Origin: Companilactobacillus crustorum JCM 15951
GTDB lineage: Bacteria > Bacillota > Bacilli > Lactobacillales > Lactobacillaceae
DNA: 64,000 nt
NCBI RefSeq assembly: GCF_001434585.1
Contig: NZ_AZDB01000003.1
Span: 46,973-110,972 of the forward strand
Direction of reading: 5' to 3'
The position numbers and the translations under genes are program-made. Under the pieces are notes generated by a model. It was not told the DNA's origin and made no database searches. It saw only the letters and a program-made list of their open reading frames with translations. This document shows positions 44,957-52,832 of this stretch, piece after piece. How positions within the stretch are numbered: the first letter of the stretch is position 1; every line of letters begins with the position of its first letter.

Positions 44957-45751
44957 TTAACCAAAATTTCCGGAGACGTAATCTTCAGTAGCCTGCATTT
45001 GAGGATTGGTAAAGATGTTGACTGTTGAATTGTATTCAATGATATGACCTAAATGTAGAAAGGCTGTGTAGTCGCTAATACGGGAGGCCTGTTGTAAATT
45101 ATGAGTCACGATAATAATTGAATAATCTTTGCTAAGAACTTTTAAAGTCTCTTCAATTTTGGAAGTAGAGATAGGATCCAGAGCACTAGCAGGCTCATCA
45201 AGTAAGAGAATATCAGGACGCATGGCGATAGATCTGGCAATACATAATCGCTGTTGCTGTCCTCCTGAAAGTGCAAGAGCGCTTTTGTTTAGATTGTCCT
45301 TTACTTCATCCCACAGAGCGGCTCCTTTAAGACTTTGTTCTAAGCGTTCTTCCAAATCACTTTTTTTAGTGATACCGGCATTTTTTAACGCAAAAGTAAT
45401 GTTTTCACGGATGGATTTAGCAAAGGGATTAGGTCGTTGAAAAACCATTCCGATCTGTTTTCTGACTTCATAAATATTTATTTTCGGAGAATTAATATTT
45501 ACGTCGCGATAAGAAATTTCTCCTTCAACACGAGCAACTTTATCATTCATCCGGTTGAGACAGCGTAGCAGGGTAGATTTACCTGAACCAGAGGCACCAA
45601 TTAAGGCTGTGATTTTGTAGCGGGGAAAATTTAAATTGGCATCAAAGATAGCATGCTCACTACCGTAGTAAACTTGCAGATCTTTAGTTGATAAAGCTTT
45701 TTTTTCAGGTATATCTGTTATGTATGTTTCTTCTAAGTTATATTTTTTCAT
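44957..45751 (-). CDS. pstB: Phosphate ABC transporter ATPase
   Basis: 264 residues with Walker A GASGSGKST, the PstB-type Q-loop VFQRPNPFAKS, LSGGQQQR and LLLDEPASALDP. It energises high-affinity phosphate import. I start at ATG 45751 (MKKYNLEETY), with GAGGTTCC upstream and a 10-base gap after pstA; the frame runs 22 codons further into pstA without support. It is the last gene of the operon: no second pstB and no phoU follow. Confidence 0.95.
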   Translation of the reverse strand: MKKYNLEETYITDIPEKKALSTKDLQVYYGSEHAIFDANLNFPRYKITALIGASGSGKSTLLRCLNRMNDKVARVEGEISYRDVNINSPKINIYEVRKQIGMVFQRPNPFAKSIRENITFALKNAGITKKSDLEERLEQSLKGAALWDEVKDNLNKSALALSGGQQQRLCIARSIAMRPDILLLDEPASALDPISTSKIEETLKVLSKDYSIIIVTHNLQQASRISDYTAFLHLGHIIEYNSTVNIFTNPQMQATEDYVSGNFG

Positions 45752-45761
45752 AGTAGGAACC

Positions 45762-46649
45762 TCATTTTGATGCAGTAATTTTTTTGTATAATTTATTGCC
45801 CAAGAAACGAGTTCCAAGATTGAAAATCAAAATGACAATAATCAATACTGCCGAAGAGGCACTTGAGATCAAATTGGCATCAGGAGTGACGCTTTCGGTA
45901 TTAACTTTCCAGATATGAACAGCTAAAGTTTCAGCGGGACGCATTGGATTGAGAAAACTAGTAGCTGAAAAGATATTCCAATTAGTGTAATCAACTGTTG
46001 GAGCACTTTGACCAGCAGTATAAATTAGTGCTGCGGCTTCACCAAAAATTCTACCGGCACTAAGGATTAAGCCAGTAAGAATGCCCGGCAAGGCAGCTGG
46101 TAAAATTATTTTCGTGGTTGTTTTCCAATTGGATAATCCTAAAGACATGCCAGCTTCTCTTTGTAAATTAGGTACACTACGAAGGGATTCTTCAATATTT
46201 CTAGTCAATAGAGGAAGATTAAAAAAAGTTAAGGCAATCGCACCTGAAAGAATTGAAAAACCTAGGTTTAGTTTGATAACAAATAGTAAATAGCCAAACA
46301 AACCAACAACTACTGAGGGAAGCGAACTTAAAACTTCGACACTGGTACGGATTAAATCAGTAAACCAATTATCAGCAGCATATTCTGACAGATAAATTCC
46401 AGCTCCTAAGCCAATTGGCAGAGAAACAATAATAGTTAAGATTAGTAGGTAAAGCGAATTGAATAATTGATCTCTGATACCACCACCGGCACTGAACGAC
46501 TGGGCAGCTGATGTCAAAAAATGCCAAGAAATATCAGGGACACCATTAAAAAGAATATATCCTAAAATCGCAATTAAGATAATGATAACAGCGGCTACTA
46601 GAGCATAAATAATTCCGGTAGCTAAGCGGTCTATTTTTTTTGCATTCAT
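45762..46649 (-). CDS. pstA: Phosphate ABC transporter permease PstA
   Basis: 295 residues with about six membrane helices and the permease loop EESLRSVPNLQREAGMSLGLSNWKTTTKIILPAALPGILTG. Forms the phosphate channel with PstC. Its ATG directly follows the pstC stop (TAAATG), so translation is coupled to the downstream half of the broken pstC. Confidence 0.93.
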   Translation of the reverse strand: MNAKKIDRLATGIIYALVAAVIIILIAILGYILFNGVPDISWHFLTSAAQSFSAGGGIRDQLFNSLYLLILTIIVSLPIGLGAGIYLSEYAADNWFTDLIRTSVEVLSSLPSVVVGLFGYLLFVIKLNLGFSILSGAIALTFFNLPLLTRNIEESLRSVPNLQREAGMSLGLSNWKTTTKIILPAALPGILTGLILSAGRIFGEAAALIYTAGQSAPTVDYTNWNIFSATSFLNPMRPAETLAVHIWKVNTESVTPDANLISSASSAVLIIVILIFNLGTRFLGNKLYKKITASK

Positions 46650-47567
46650 TTAAAAACGACCTCGCTTTCCAATAAATTTAACAAGCATATTTAAAACTAA
46701 GGACATTAATAAAAGAATTAATGCTAAGGACCAAAGCGCATTGTTTGGCAACGTACCCATAACAGTATTACCAATGTCAGTGGTCAATTTACTTGTTAAG
46801 GTTGAAGCTGGAGAGATAAGATTCTTCGGCATTAATGCAGCATTTCCGATAACCATTTGAACAGCCAAGGCTTCACCAAAAGCCCGAGCCATCCCAAAGA
46901 TAATGGCTGTTAAAATTCCAGGGATAGCCGCACGCAAAATAACTTTGTAAATTGTTTGCCATCTAGTTGCCCCTAGGGCTAAAGAAGCTTGTCGATAATA
47001 CATGGGAACTGATTTTAAACTATCGACCGATAGTGAAGTTATGGTAGGCAAAATCATGACGAAAAGGACTAAAGTACCTGATAAAATACCAAAGCCGGTT
47101 CCACCAAAAATTCTTCTGATGAAGGGGACAATTACTGACAGTCCAATAAAACCATAGACTACCGAAGGGATACCTACTAGCAATTCAATAACCGGTTGAA
47201 GAATTTTACTACCATTTTTGCTAGAAAATTAAGCCATGAAGATAGCTATGCCTAAAGCAAATGGTGTGGCAAGGATGGCAGCTAATAGCGTGACACTAAA
47301 TGAAGTTACTATCATAGGTAGCGCACCTACGTCGGGATGACCTTTAGCATCAGTAGCACCAGGATTCCAATTAGTTTTAGTTAGAAAATCCCACACACGC
47401 ACATGGTCAGTTGTAAATGTAGCTAATCCTTTTGAGGCAATGAAATAAAGAATACATGTTACTAATAAAATAATTAGACCAATGCATAAATAACAAATTC
47501 CCTTACCGAAATAATCTTGAAAAGTGGCTTTGGATTTCGTTTGTAGTCTTTTTTTTATGTCATCCAT
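46650..47567 (-). pseudogene. pstC: Phosphate ABC transporter permease PstC, interrupted by one in-frame TAA
   Basis: Reading from ATG 47567, 112 residues end ALGIAIFMA, then TAA (47231-47229). The same frame continues FSSKNGSKILQPVIELLVGI and on to the normal PstC C-terminus at 46650, giving 305 codons in total. PstC proteins usually read FMAE at this point, so GAA to TAA is the likely change. The fragments cannot form a normal channel unless read through or re-initiated (ATG 47183). Partner PstA, PstB and PstS are intact. Confidence 0.93.
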
Positions 47568-47589
47568 AGGGAATCACTCCTGTATATAG

Positions 47590-47632
47590 AAAAAGAACCT
47601 CGACCAAGATTGGGCAAGGTTGAAGTTCTTTT
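47590..47632 (-). terminator. Hairpin between pstS and pstC (partial terminator)
   Basis: On the minus strand AAAAGAACTTCAACC pairs with GGTCGAGGTTCTTTT (two mismatches) and runs into T5. In pst operons such a hairpin lets pstS be made in excess of the permease and ATPase. Confidence 0.7.
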
Positions 47633-47639
47633 CAGTTGT

Positions 47640-48539
47640 TTATTTTGAACTAACAGTTCCTTTAGAATCTTTTTGAACTTTCATATTATGAATACTAATG
47701 TAGCCCATGTCTTTAACTAATGAGTCTTGGACATCTTTAGAATTCATGTAGTCTAGGAACTTAGCTGTAGCACCGTCGGCTTTACCATTAGTGTACATAT
47801 GTTCATATGACCAGATCTTCCATTTATTTGATTCAACATTTTCATCAGTTGGTTTAATGTTGTCGATTGAAATGGCCTGAACCTTGTCAGTGATATATGA
47901 GAATGCTAAGTAACTTACTGCACCTGGTGTGCTTTCAACGATCTTTTGAACAGTACCATTTGAGTCTTGTTCTTGTGATTTGACAGCATCTTCGCCTTTA
48001 AGAACGGCAGCTTCAAATGTTGCACGAGTACCACTACCTTTAGCACGGTTAACGACAGTGATCTTTTCGTCTTTTCCACCAAGATCTTTCCAATTAGTAA
48101 CTTTACCAGTAAAGATATCTTTAACTTGAGCCATAGTTAAATTCTTAACGTTGGCGTCTTTATTGACAACAGGAGCCATACCAACAACGGCCACCTTATG
48201 GTCAACTAATTTCTTAGAATCAATACCTTGTTTTTCTTCGGCGAAGATATCTGAATTACCAATTGTAACTGATTTATCCTGAACTTGACTTAAGCCGGTA
48301 CCTGAACCTCCACCTTGAACGGTGATATTAACCTTGCTGTTGTCCTTTTGGAAATTAGAAGCAGCCTTTTCAACAAGTGGTTGTAGGGCAGTAGAACCGA
48401 CAGCAGTGATCTTTCCTGACGTTTCGCCGCTAGAGCTCTTTGATGAAGTCGAGCTAGATTTGCTGTTTCCGCAACCTGTTAAAACTAGCATCAAAGCTGC
48501 AAATCCTAGCAGTAAAGGAATAATAGTTTTCTTTTTCAT
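47640..48539 (-). CDS. pstS: Phosphate-binding lipoprotein PstS
   Basis: 299 residues with a lipoprotein signal peptide ending LTGC (Cys 23) and a serine-rich linker. The phosphate site is seen in GSTALQPLVEKA and GGGSGTGLSQVQD, with a later RAKGSGTRATFEAAV. High-affinity phosphate capture outside the membrane. ATG 48539 follows GAGGTTTT; a Pho-box-like array lies 80-110 bases upstream. Confidence 0.95.
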   Translation of the reverse strand: MKKKTIIPLLLGFAALMLVLTGCGNSKSSSTSSKSSSGETSGKITAVGSTALQPLVEKAASNFQKDNSKVNITVQGGGSGTGLSQVQDKSVTIGNSDIFAEEKQGIDSKKLVDHKVAVVGMAPVVNKDANVKNLTMAQVKDIFTGKVTNWKDLGGKDEKITVVNRAKGSGTRATFEAAVLKGEDAVKSQEQDSNGTVQKIVESTPGAVSYLAFSYITDKVQAISIDNIKPTDENVESNKWKIWSYEHMYTNGKADGATAKFLDYMNSKDVQDSLVKDMGYISIHNMKVQKDSKGTVSSK

Positions 48540-48903
48540 TTCTAAAACCTCTATTCAAATTCAGATTTTATCTAACAGTTATAAAGATATATCGTTCGTG
48601 TATAAATATTGTTTATTTATTGTAAAAGTTATGTAAAGTTGCTCAAAAAATATACATTTAGTTTGTAAACTTAAGAATGTAAGCAAGAGTAAAGGTAGAG
48701 CAATATTACAACATTTGTATTTGTATATATTGAAATACAATGAATGAATTAGGCAATGTGAATGACCCGGTATATCTACATTGTTATAATCAAAATATGA
48801 TATGCAGCCGTGATGACTATTAAATGATTGTTTGTAAAAATTTGGATAATCTTTAATGCTTGGACCCTTGCGATGTTAAATTTACTGGAAGGAAGTAGGG
48901 GAA
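48540..48903. other. 364-base divergent intergenic region, pstS to response regulator
   Basis: Holds the Pho-box-like array (48610-48648), further TGTAAA/TGTAAG units at 48664 and 48678 that are not in phase with it, and a plus-strand promoter ATGACC (48762-48767)-17-TATAAT (48785-48790) for the response-regulator gene. That leaves a ~110-base untranslated leader before 48904. No gene seen. Confidence 0.6.
48610..48648 (-). promoter_or_regulatory. Pho-box-like direct repeats upstream of pstS
   Basis: On the minus strand: TTTTGA-N5-TTTACA-N5-TTTACA-N5-TAAACA, four units at exact 11-bp spacing, the two central ones perfect copies of the unit seen before phnD. This is the layout of a PhoP-type response-regulator site and overlaps where the -35 should be. 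Confidence 0.7.
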
Positions 48904-49644
48904 ATGCAACCTTTAGTATTATTAAGTAACAAACTACCACTCTTTATTGAAATTAATAGTTATTTTAATAGTCAGGGTTGGTTTATTAGGAATGTGACTG
49001 ATCCTAAAGATGTGGAGAAGTTAGTTGAAAAAGAAGATATAGCTGGTTTGCTTTGGGACTTTTCTATCACTGATATGAGTCAATCTTTAAAAATTTTGAA
49101 ATCCATTCGCAGTAAAATTTCAGGTCCAATAATTATTTTGGCACCAGCTAGAGAAAAAAAGCGCCGGTCACTTTTTTATAATATTAATATAGATAGTTTT
49201 ATTACAAAACCATTTGATTACACTGAACTGGTAGCAAAAGTTAAGCAGCTTTTTTGGGTTTATGATAAGTTTTCAATTAATAAAGAAGTTCCTAAGGGTT
49301 CACGTGCGACCCTAAAGAACGAAACTATTAAATATAATGATATTGTGATTGATTTCAAGCATTATCGCGTAACTCATAATGGCTATGATCTTCGCTTAAC
49401 GCCAAAGGAATTTAGTTTGTTTTGGTATTTAGTTCAGCATCGAGGCAAAGTCATGAGTCGTGATCAATTACTAGAAGGTGTTTGGGGCTATGATGCAGCT
49501 GGTTCTACTAGAACTGTAGATATTCACATCAGCCATTTACGTGATAAATTGGCCGAAAGTTCTAAGTCAGAAGATTTTATTAAAACGGTTCGTGGATTTG
49601 GTTATGTCTTGGATAACGATTATCCCTTAGTCTCTGAAAAATAA
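48904..49644 (+). CDS. OmpR/PhoB-family response regulator with degenerate receiver
   Basis: 246 residues: an N-terminal receiver-like domain (1-120) and a C-terminal winged helix (140-240; LRLTPKEFSLFWYLVQHRGKVMSRDQLLEGVWGYD, TVDIHISHLRDKL, IKTVRGFGYVL). The receiver keeps D52 and the KPF lysine but lacks the acidic pair at the first strand (LLSNKLP) and the switch Thr/Ser (ILAPAR). Phosphorylation may therefore be absent or atypical. No histidine kinase is adjacent. Divergent from pstSCAB, so it is a candidate regulator of the pst and phn repeats. Confidence 0.85.
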   Translation: MQPLVLLSNKLPLFIEINSYFNSQGWFIRNVTDPKDVEKLVEKEDIAGLLWDFSITDMSQSLKILKSIRSKISGPIIILAPAREKKRRSLFYNINIDSFITKPFDYTELVAKVKQLFWVYDKFSINKEVPKGSRATLKNETIKYNDIVIDFKHYRVTHNGYDLRLTPKEFSLFWYLVQHRGKVMSRDQLLEGVWGYDAAGSTRTVDIHISHLRDKLAESSKSEDFIKTVRGFGYVLDNDYPLVSEK

Positions 49645-49687
49645 AAAATTATAACTTAATCATATTTCAAATTTTTTGATTCTAAAT

Positions 49688-49733
49688 AAAAAACACCCAA
49701 TGACTAAAGAATTTAAAGTCATTGGGTGTTTTT
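49688..49733. terminator. Terminator after the response regulator gene
   Basis: AAAAAACACCCAATGACT pairs with AAGTCATTGGGTGTTTTT; symmetrical, so it can also stop the convergent P-type ATPase gene. Confidence 0.92.
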
Positions 49734-49806
49734 ATGTGGAAAAATAATAGTCTATAGGCAAAATTAAAATGCTTTAAGACAATCCACTAAGTATAAGTTG
49801 TTTTTA

Positions 49807-52455
49807 TTACGCTTTTCTTAGACAAATTAGTTTATCAATCTCAGTAATTACTAGGACAATTGCACCAGCCCCAATGGCTAATAGCCATTCGTGCAAACCA
49901 ATTGCTCCAGTTGAGAAGATTTCTTGCATAAATGGTACATAGGTTAGGATCAACTGTAAAATAATCATCAATCCTACAAACAAGAAGGCTTTAGGGTTAG
50001 AAAAGAGTTCTTTTGATAGAGCTGGTTTGGGAGTTCGAATGTTAAATAGGTAGAAAATTTTTCCGATAATTAATGTATTAACCATCGTGGTACTTGAGAT
50101 AACCTCGCCTACACCTTGATTATTCAAGTAAATATCAATTATCAAACTGACTGCAGCAATCAAGATAGCTACATAAGTCATTTGGAAAATATCATGTCGA
50201 TTCATTAACTTACTACCAGTTTTACGAGGAGGACGATTCATAATACCATCTTCAGCTGGCTCAAAGATTAAAGCAAATTGGATCGTAATGGCAGAAACCA
50301 TGTTGATCCAAAGCAATTGGGTCGGCTGCAGTGGAATTTCTTGTTTCGTTAAAATCGCATAGGCAACGATTAGTCCTTCTGAAAAGGAAATTGGCAGTAA
50401 GTAGAGGATACTCTTTTTGATGTTATCGAAGATACGACGACCTTCTCTGATAGCAGAGGACATAGTTGCAAAGTTGTCATCAGTTAGGATCATATCAGCT
50501 GAGTCTTTAACAACATCAGTTCCCTTAATACCCATGGCTACACCGATATCAGCTCGTTTTAGAGCAGGGGCATCATTGACGCCGTCACCAGTCATGGCAG
50601 TAACTTTATTATTATTTTGCAGTGCTTCGATAATTTCTAGTTTATTACTTGGAGTAGTTCGAGCAAAAACTTGATTGTCGTTAGCAGCAACTATTTTTTC
50701 AGAATCAGACAATTGATCCCATTGAGTTCCCGTTATAGCTTGAATTTGATCAGCCAAGCCTAATTTTTCGCCAATTGCTTTAGCAGTGATGGCATTATCA
50801 CCGGTGATCATCTTTACTTGAACTCCGGCTTTGCGCATAACCTTGAGAGATTCAATCACTTCTTCGCGAGGTGGGTCAATGATGGCAACTAACCCTAGGA
50901 AGTTTAGACCATCAAGGATCATCTCATGAGTTACTTCGTCAGCAGTTGCGGGTGCTTGTTCATAACCTAAAGCGATAACTCGTTTTCCTTCGGCTGAATA
51001 CTGTTCAACTTTTTGAAGCCAATACTCATAGTTGAAAGTGGGATCTTGTTTTTGAGCCATTTCGAGCAATTTATCCGGTGAGCCCTTAACGAACAGTAAA
51101 CGATTATTATCTTCATCTTGAACAATTTTACCGATATAACGATAGTCGGAATCAAATGGTAAAATATCGACTTCAGTATAGTTATTCTCTTGATTATAGG
51201 GGAACACCTTGTGATACAGCGTAAGAAAGGCTCCATCAGTTGGCTCGCCGTTGATATTCCAGCGACCATCTTCTTTGATCAAGGTTGTATCGTTAGCTTG
51301 ATAACCGGCTTCTAATAAAAGTTTTAGCTTGGCTGTGATAGAGACTGGTTGACCATTTTGAACGATTTTACCAACTGGTTCATATCCCGTTCCAGTAACC
51401 TGTAATTCTTGGTCATCGATCAAAATGTCAGTAACAGTCATTTCATTTTTAGTTAAAGTACCAGTTTTATCGGTTGCAACGACGTCAACTGATCCTAGTG
51501 TTTCAACAGCAGGTAAAGTTTTGACAATAGTGTGTTGACGTTTCGCCATATCGCTGACACCCTTAGCTAAGATAACAGAGGTTGTAGCGGGCATACCTTC
51601 AGGAATAGCACCAACCATCATCGCTACTACGGCTAGTGAAAGTACTGGCAGCGAGTAAGTGTCGAAGATTAAACCAATGATGAAAATGACTACGGAGGCA
51701 GCCACAATAAAGTAGGAAACGTTGGTACCTAAACTATCGATGATTTGCATCAATGGAGTTTTACGTTGTTTAACGGAACTGACTTCATTAGAGATTTTAC
51801 CGATTTCAGTGTCTTGAGCGGTTGCAACAACAATTCCGCTACCACTACCATTAGTAACAGCTGTAGAGGCAAAAGCCATATTTTTTTGTTCTGCTAAAGG
51901 TAAATCGTTTTCTAAAGCTTCAGCAATCTTTGCTACAGAATTAGATTCTCCAGTTAGAGCAGACTCTTGAATTCTTAAATTATCAGAATCAATAATTCTT
52001 AAGTCGGCAGGAACATTGTCCCCAGCTTCTAAAAAGACGGTATCGCCGACAACCAAATCTTCAGCGGGTACATCCTTTCTTTGTCCATCGCGATAAACTG
52101 TAGCCTCAATCGATAGCATCTGTTTAATTTTATCTAAGGCATCTGATGCATTGGATTCCTGATAATACCCGATAATAGCATTGATGATTACTACCAAGAA
52201 AATAATGATCGAGTCAGAATAGTGACGCATTAATAAAGTTATCAAAGTAGCCGCAATTAAGACGTAGATAACCATATTATTGAATTGACGGAAAAAAATC
52301 TTCCACTTGGATGTTTTGACCGTTTCTAATTTGTTGGGACCATTTTTCAGCAAACGTTTTTGAGCTTCATTGCTAGAAAGTCCAGTTTTGAATTCATTTG
52401 TATCATATGTTTCTTTTAAATTTTTAAGTCCTATTTGATAGGGTTTAGTTTTCAA
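49807..52455 (-). CDS. P-type cation-transporting ATPase (P2A, Ca2+/Mn2+ type)
   Basis: 882 residues: actuator TGES at about 168-171, phosphorylation motif DKTGTLT with D329, PEGMPAT in helix 4 (ion site), MITGDNAITA, and TGDGVNDAPALKRADIGVAMG; about ten helices. It pumps a divalent cation out of the cytosol. With the metal-riboswitch-like leader upstream, Mn2+ export (as for YoaB of Lactococcus) is the best guess, Ca2+ the alternative. I start at TTG 52455, which GAGGAG precedes by 6-7 bases; the ATG at 52470 lies inside that ribosome-binding site. Confidence 0.92.
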   Translation of the reverse strand: MKTKPYQIGLKNLKETYDTNEFKTGLSSNEAQKRLLKNGPNKLETVKTSKWKIFFRQFNNMVIYVLIAATLITLLMRHYSDSIIIFLVVIINAIIGYYQESNASDALDKIKQMLSIEATVYRDGQRKDVPAEDLVVGDTVFLEAGDNVPADLRIIDSDNLRIQESALTGESNSVAKIAEALENDLPLAEQKNMAFASTAVTNGSGSGIVVATAQDTEIGKISNEVSSVKQRKTPLMQIIDSLGTNVSYFIVAASVVIFIIGLIFDTYSLPVLSLAVVAMMVGAIPEGMPATTSVILAKGVSDMAKRQHTIVKTLPAVETLGSVDVVATDKTGTLTKNEMTVTDILIDDQELQVTGTGYEPVGKIVQNGQPVSITAKLKLLLEAGYQANDTTLIKEDGRWNINGEPTDGAFLTLYHKVFPYNQENNYTEVDILPFDSDYRYIGKIVQDEDNNRLLFVKGSPDKLLEMAQKQDPTFNYEYWLQKVEQYSAEGKRVIALGYEQAPATADEVTHEMILDGLNFLGLVAIIDPPREEVIESLKVMRKAGVQVKMITGDNAITAKAIGEKLGLADQIQAITGTQWDQLSDSEKIVAANDNQVFARTTPSNKLEIIEALQNNNKVTAMTGDGVNDAPALKRADIGVAMGIKGTDVVKDSADMILTDDNFATMSSAIREGRRIFDNIKKSILYLLPISFSEGLIVAYAILTKQEIPLQPTQLLWINMVSAITIQFALIFEPAEDGIMNRPPRKTGSKLMNRHDIFQMTYVAILIAAVSLIIDIYLNNQGVGEVISSTTMVNTLIIGKIFYLFNIRTPKPALSKELFSNPKAFLFVGLMIILQLILTYVPFMQEIFSTGAIGLHEWLLAIGAGAIVLVITEIDKLICLRKA

Positions 52456-52484
52456 ATTACATCTCCTCATTCGTTTTCAAAGTA

Positions 52485-52595
52485 TAAAAAAAGCGCATTG
52501 CTAAAAAGTAATGTGCCAAACTCAGCTCCGAATTCGATGCAAGAAATATATAAGATTCGTCTTCAGTTAAAGTTCACTCCCTAAATTATTTGTAA
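52485..52595 (-). ncRNA. Candidate metal-sensing riboswitch (yybP-ykoY/Mn2+-like) with terminator
   Basis: The ~110-base leader of the P-type ATPase mRNA contains GGGAGTG near its 5' end, GAAGACGAA, and CGGAGCTGAGTTTGGC. It ends in a perfect-looking terminator: GCACATTACT pairing with AGCAATGCGC (52516-52493), then T7 (to 52486), right before the ribosome-binding site. This is the architecture of the Mn2+ riboswitch that controls related P-type ATPases. I have not been able to confirm every conserved base. Confidence 0.55.
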
Positions 52596-52599
52596 TATA

Positions 52600-52628
52600 A
52601 AGATATCAGATTATTTATATTATGTCAA
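52600..52628 (-). promoter_or_regulatory. Promoter of the P-type ATPase leader
   Basis: Minus strand TTGACA (52628-52623), 17-base spacer, TATCTT (52605-52600). It places the transcript start just ahead of the riboswitch-like leader. Confidence 0.7.
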
Positions 52629-52711
52629 TATTAGAAAAACCATTAGTTTTTTATAATGTTAGCAGTTACATGGAATATACCAATTTTAAATAAGTCTAGT
52701 CCAATTAATAC

Positions 52712-52725
52712 TGAAAACGTTTAAC
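52712..52725 (+). promoter_or_regulatory. cre site upstream of the EIICBA gene
   Basis: TGAAAACGTTTAAC, a near-consensus CcpA site, next to TTGCTT (52726-52731) and TAAAAT (52751-52756), a weak promoter with a 19-base spacer, about 80 bases before the gene. Confidence 0.7.
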
Positions 52726-52832
52726 TTGCTTACAAAGAGCGAAAAATTAATAAAATAGTTGCGATAGTGTATGTAGACCAGTATTATTTAATTCGTTAAT
52801 GTTTTTCTTAATTAAGGGAGGAAAATGGGAAA

